Shown: one piece after another, positions 61,786-64,000 of the stretch
Numbering within the stretch: position 1 is the first letter of the stretch
How the letters are laid out: every line of letters begins with the position of its first letter
Source of the DNA: Planctomycetaceae bacterium
GTDB lineage: Bacteria > Planctomycetota > Planctomycetia > Pirellulales > Pirellulaceae
DNA: 64,000 nt
Direction of reading: 5' to 3'
NCBI GenBank assembly: GCA_016794985.1
Contig: JAEUIQ010000011.1
Location: 1-64,000 of the forward strand
Program-made: the position numbers and the translations under genes
Notes under the pieces: generated by a model
What the model was told of the DNA's origin: nothing
What the model saw: only the letters and a program-made list of their open reading frames with translations
The model's database searches: none

Positions 61786-61904
61786 GTAATTTATCCCGCA
61801 TCATCCCATGATTCAAGGTCGCGGCAGCCCCGCGACCGGTCCATCCTCAAAGTTGGTTTTGTTCTCCGGTTTTCCCGGTGTCGGTTTCCCTCGCGAGGTC
61901 GCAA

Positions 61905-64000
61905 CTAAACTTCCTTGCGAGGGGTCTTCCTCAGGCCCAGCGAAAGTCCATGAAGCGACGCCGTCACCACGGCGACCATCCCAGCATTCCGATGCCAGTC
62001 GATGCTTTGCAACATTTCGGGCGTCCCCAGCCACGGGAACATTCCTGGCACGATCATGACAACCGTCGCCAGACACGATCCGACCATCGCTACGGCGGTC
62101 CATCGGGTGAAGGTCGACTCGGCTACGTCACGACTGCCCGGCAAATAGCCATAGGCCACGATCACCAACAAGCCCAAGAAAGCTCCTGCCACCGAAACGT
62201 GAATCAGAAGCGGCCAGGCATGCATTTCGTGACCTTGGGCCAAAGACCCAAAGGAAGTGCCTGCCAACACCAACAACGACAACAGGAACACCATATACAA
62301 CCACCGCATCAGCCACGAACGCTTCGGGGAGGTCGGAGTTCGCCGTTCCATCCCCCAGGTGATGACCGCGCCCGACCACAACAACGTCACGGCGACGATG
62401 GCCATCACCGCGAAAATCTTGAACGCGCCACGGCCTTGCATCAATTGATTCCAAGCCTGTTGGCGAACCTTATCCCCATCCATCGCGGGTGGCAAAGCAA
62501 TCGAGGCGGTCGTCTGTCCGGGTACGACACCCATGCCGACCAACGGTTGCGGAAAAAACTTGGCTTCATCGCTATGGCATTCGGTACAGCTTTTTGCGCC
62601 CAATGATTGTGTGGCCGGACGAACATTATGTGCCACCGGCCATAGATAAGCCGCGGCGCTGGATTGAAGACCCTCGGCTGGTGCAATCGTCAACTGTCCC
62701 TCGTCACCGACTCGGTAAACTTGACCCCCGCTGACGAACACGGCTTTGTCGCTTTTGTTCTCCGCTTGAATCGCCGCCAAGCCGTCCCGCAATCGCTGGT
62801 CGATTTGTTTGATCCGCAGCGTTTCGGTGAAGTCCAGCAATTTTTGTTTTTCTGCTTCGGTATGTTGGGCTTCGGGAACCTTGCCACGCTCCTCGCCTAA
62901 CACTTCCTTGCGCTGAGCAGCCGTCAATTTCACCTCGGCGATCTCGTCAAACTCTTGCCGAACTTTCAACGGGCCTCGCAACCACTTCGCGGCCAAGTCC
63001 GGGTGTAGAGGTTTGATGGTGCCATCCGCTTTTTCGACGCCCCAAAAGGATGGCCACAGCCACCGATGCGGAGCGTATTTCGCGGCACCGTCCGGCGCCC
63101 ACGTGGTCTTCAACTGGACACTTGCTCCGACAGGCGGCGATTCCGCTCCGTGGCGTTTCACGTGCTCGCCCAAATGATGAATGGCCGACAGCAACTGCGT
63201 TTCCGATGCGTCCGGCAATGGCCCAGAATGACAAGCGGTGCAAGTCATTCGTTCGAAGTGCAACGGTGGGATGCCGCGATGCGCCGGGCGAGGGGCTCCA
63301 AGTTTCCCTGCTCGTGTCAACAGACTGGGCTCTTGGGCAGCGGCTCCTTCACCCACATCTTGTCCCAGATGACAGCCCTGACAGGAGAGCGTTGCCGCGG
63401 CACTGGACGGGTGTTTTTCGCCCGGATATCCGCGAACCGTTGCATGGTCCAAGCCGTTGCGATGACAATCGACGCACGACATGCCCGCGCGCAAGTGGAC
63501 GTCTTCATCGTGTAGCCAGCGTTGGCCTTGAACCGCCGCAGCGGTCGTTTGTGTGTGACAATAATAGCAGGCGTTGTTCTCTGGTTTGCGAGTCAAATTG
63601 AATAGCACTTTCCCATCCGAGCGGAACCGACTGGCTTCATATTTCACTTGCGGCAGTTGGGCGGCTGATCCTTCCGCCGCGGGATCGAAATCGTCCTTTA
63701 GTCGTTTGATCGCGCCTTCGACATTGCCCAACCCCATCGCGGCCATGGGGGCAAAAGCAAAATTCTCTTGCTTGATTTGTTCGGTCCACGCGAAGGGGCT
63801 GTACCCGCTTCCTTGCCGATGATGGCACAACATGCAATCGATCAGCAGTGGTCCGGTAATGGCCGACCGATTCTTCGCGACTTCCGCCAATGCCGTTCCG
63901 GGTTCAGGCTGGGGGCCTTGAGATAAGTGTTCGTCCCTGCCAGGTCCACCGCCCGGCCAGAATCCGCCGAACTGTAACGCCATTTGCCAACGCGTGATTC
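61905..64000 (-). CDS. Multihaem cytochrome c with a membrane tail (5' partial)
   Basis: The frame continues past the right window edge; the ATG at 63983 is probably internal, because upstream codons (ITRWQ) read on without a stop. The visible ~692 residues hold six CxxCH haem sites, in order CMLCH, CYYCH, CVDCH, CQGCH, CTACH and CTECH. The last ~180 residues contain at least five membrane helices (FAVMAIVAVTLLWSGAVI, WLYMVFLLSLLVLAGTS, LLIHVSVAGAFLGLLVIVAYGYL and others) with His in helices, resembling a cytochrome-b-like quinone-side anchor. I infer a periplasmic electron-transfer protein linked to the membrane pool. Confidence 0.8.
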   Translation of the reverse strand, partial: ITRWQMALQFGGFWPGGGPGRDEHLSQGPQPEPGTALAEVAKNRSAITGPLLIDCMLCHHRQGSGYSPFAWTEQIKQENFAFAPMAAMGLGNVEGAIKRLKDDFDPAAEGSAAQLPQVKYEASRFRSDGKVLFNLTRKPENNACYYCHTQTTAAAVQGQRWLHDEDVHLRAGMSCVDCHRNGLDHATVRGYPGEKHPSSAAATLSCQGCHLGQDVGEGAAAQEPSLLTRAGKLGAPRPAHRGIPPLHFERMTCTACHSGPLPDASETQLLSAIHHLGEHVKRHGAESPPVGASVQLKTTWAPDGAAKYAPHRWLWPSFWGVEKADGTIKPLHPDLAAKWLRGPLKVRQEFDEIAEVKLTAAQRKEVLGEERGKVPEAQHTEAEKQKLLDFTETLRIKQIDQRLRDGLAAIQAENKSDKAVFVSGGQVYRVGDEGQLTIAPAEGLQSSAAAYLWPVAHNVRPATQSLGAKSCTECHSDEAKFFPQPLVGMGVVPGQTTASIALPPAMDGDKVRQQAWNQLMQGRGAFKIFAVMAIVAVTLLWSGAVITWGMERRTPTSPKRSWLMRWLYMVFLLSLLVLAGTSFGSLAQGHEMHAWPLLIHVSVAGAFLGLLVIVAYGYLPGSRDVAESTFTRWTAVAMVGSCLATVVMIVPGMFPWLGTPEMLQSIDWHRNAGMVAVVTASLHGLSLGLRKTPRKEV

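Overview
The window comes from a planctomycete, most likely of the Pirellulaceae/Pirellulales. The evidence is the set of families that are abundant in that lineage: a TIGR02604/TIGR02603 haem-binding protein, two planctomycete cytochrome C (PSCyt1-DUF1549-DUF1553) proteins each paired with a DUF1501 Tat protein, a DUF4159 protein, an SGNH protein without its usual serine, and many secreted or membrane proteins of unknown role. Genes are moderately GC-rich, often separated by long spacers, and several use GTG or TTG starts. I see no rRNA, tRNA, CRISPR array, transposase, integrase or phage gene.

Layout. 1-2 kb: tail of a large cadherin-repeat surface protein and a radical SAM enzyme. 2.1-13.5 kb (+): five genes in a row (SGNH, haem-binding propeller/HEAT protein, PSCyt-DUF1549-DUF1553, DUF1501, squalene-cyclase-like/double DUF4159), probably one envelope or periplasmic module. 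13.5-15 kb (-): TrmH rRNA/tRNA methyltransferase and an AcpH-like protein. 15-15.7 kb: a mosaic array of short GGGGACAGGCAC-type repeats and a long hairpin ending in a T-tract. 15.8-21.3 kb: a DUF4256 gene and a second DUF1501/PSCyt pair. 21.3-23.8 kb: an RbfA-like gene and repeat-rich non-coding DNA, including ~395-bp tandem units. 23.8-29.9 kb (-): EamA exporter, dienelactone hydrolase, and a partial arginine succinyltransferase set (class III aminotransferase, AstA, AstD). 30-36.9 kb (+): a nested 130-bp palindrome, transaldolase, then a small membrane protein, a large membrane-anchored protein and an ABC ATPase/permease pair. 36.9-43 kb: two unknown proteins, peptidase T and a BNR/sortilin-like protein with a PDZ insert. 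43.3-46.3 kb (+): purC, ychF, ispH behind a good promoter. 46.4-51.8 kb: PAS-AraC regulator, LysM protein, a divergent squalene/phytoene-synthase-fold protein, and PHP-type DNA polymerase X. 51.5-55.9 kb: DUF420 and a CPNCK membrane protein, then a globin-coupled histidine kinase followed by an NtrC-type regulator. 55.9-64 kb: a secreted repeat protein, a di-haem peroxidase next to an acetolactate-decarboxylase-like protein, a polytopic membrane protein, maf-lysA, and the 3' part of a multihaem cytochrome with a membrane tail.

The strongest candidates for new biology are the five-gene envelope module, the two classes of non-coding repeat (the GACAGGCAC mosaic and the 395-bp tandem units), the nested 130-bp palindrome, the AST gene set that lacks astB and astE here, and the divergent prenyl-synthase-fold protein. 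None can be proven from sequence alone.
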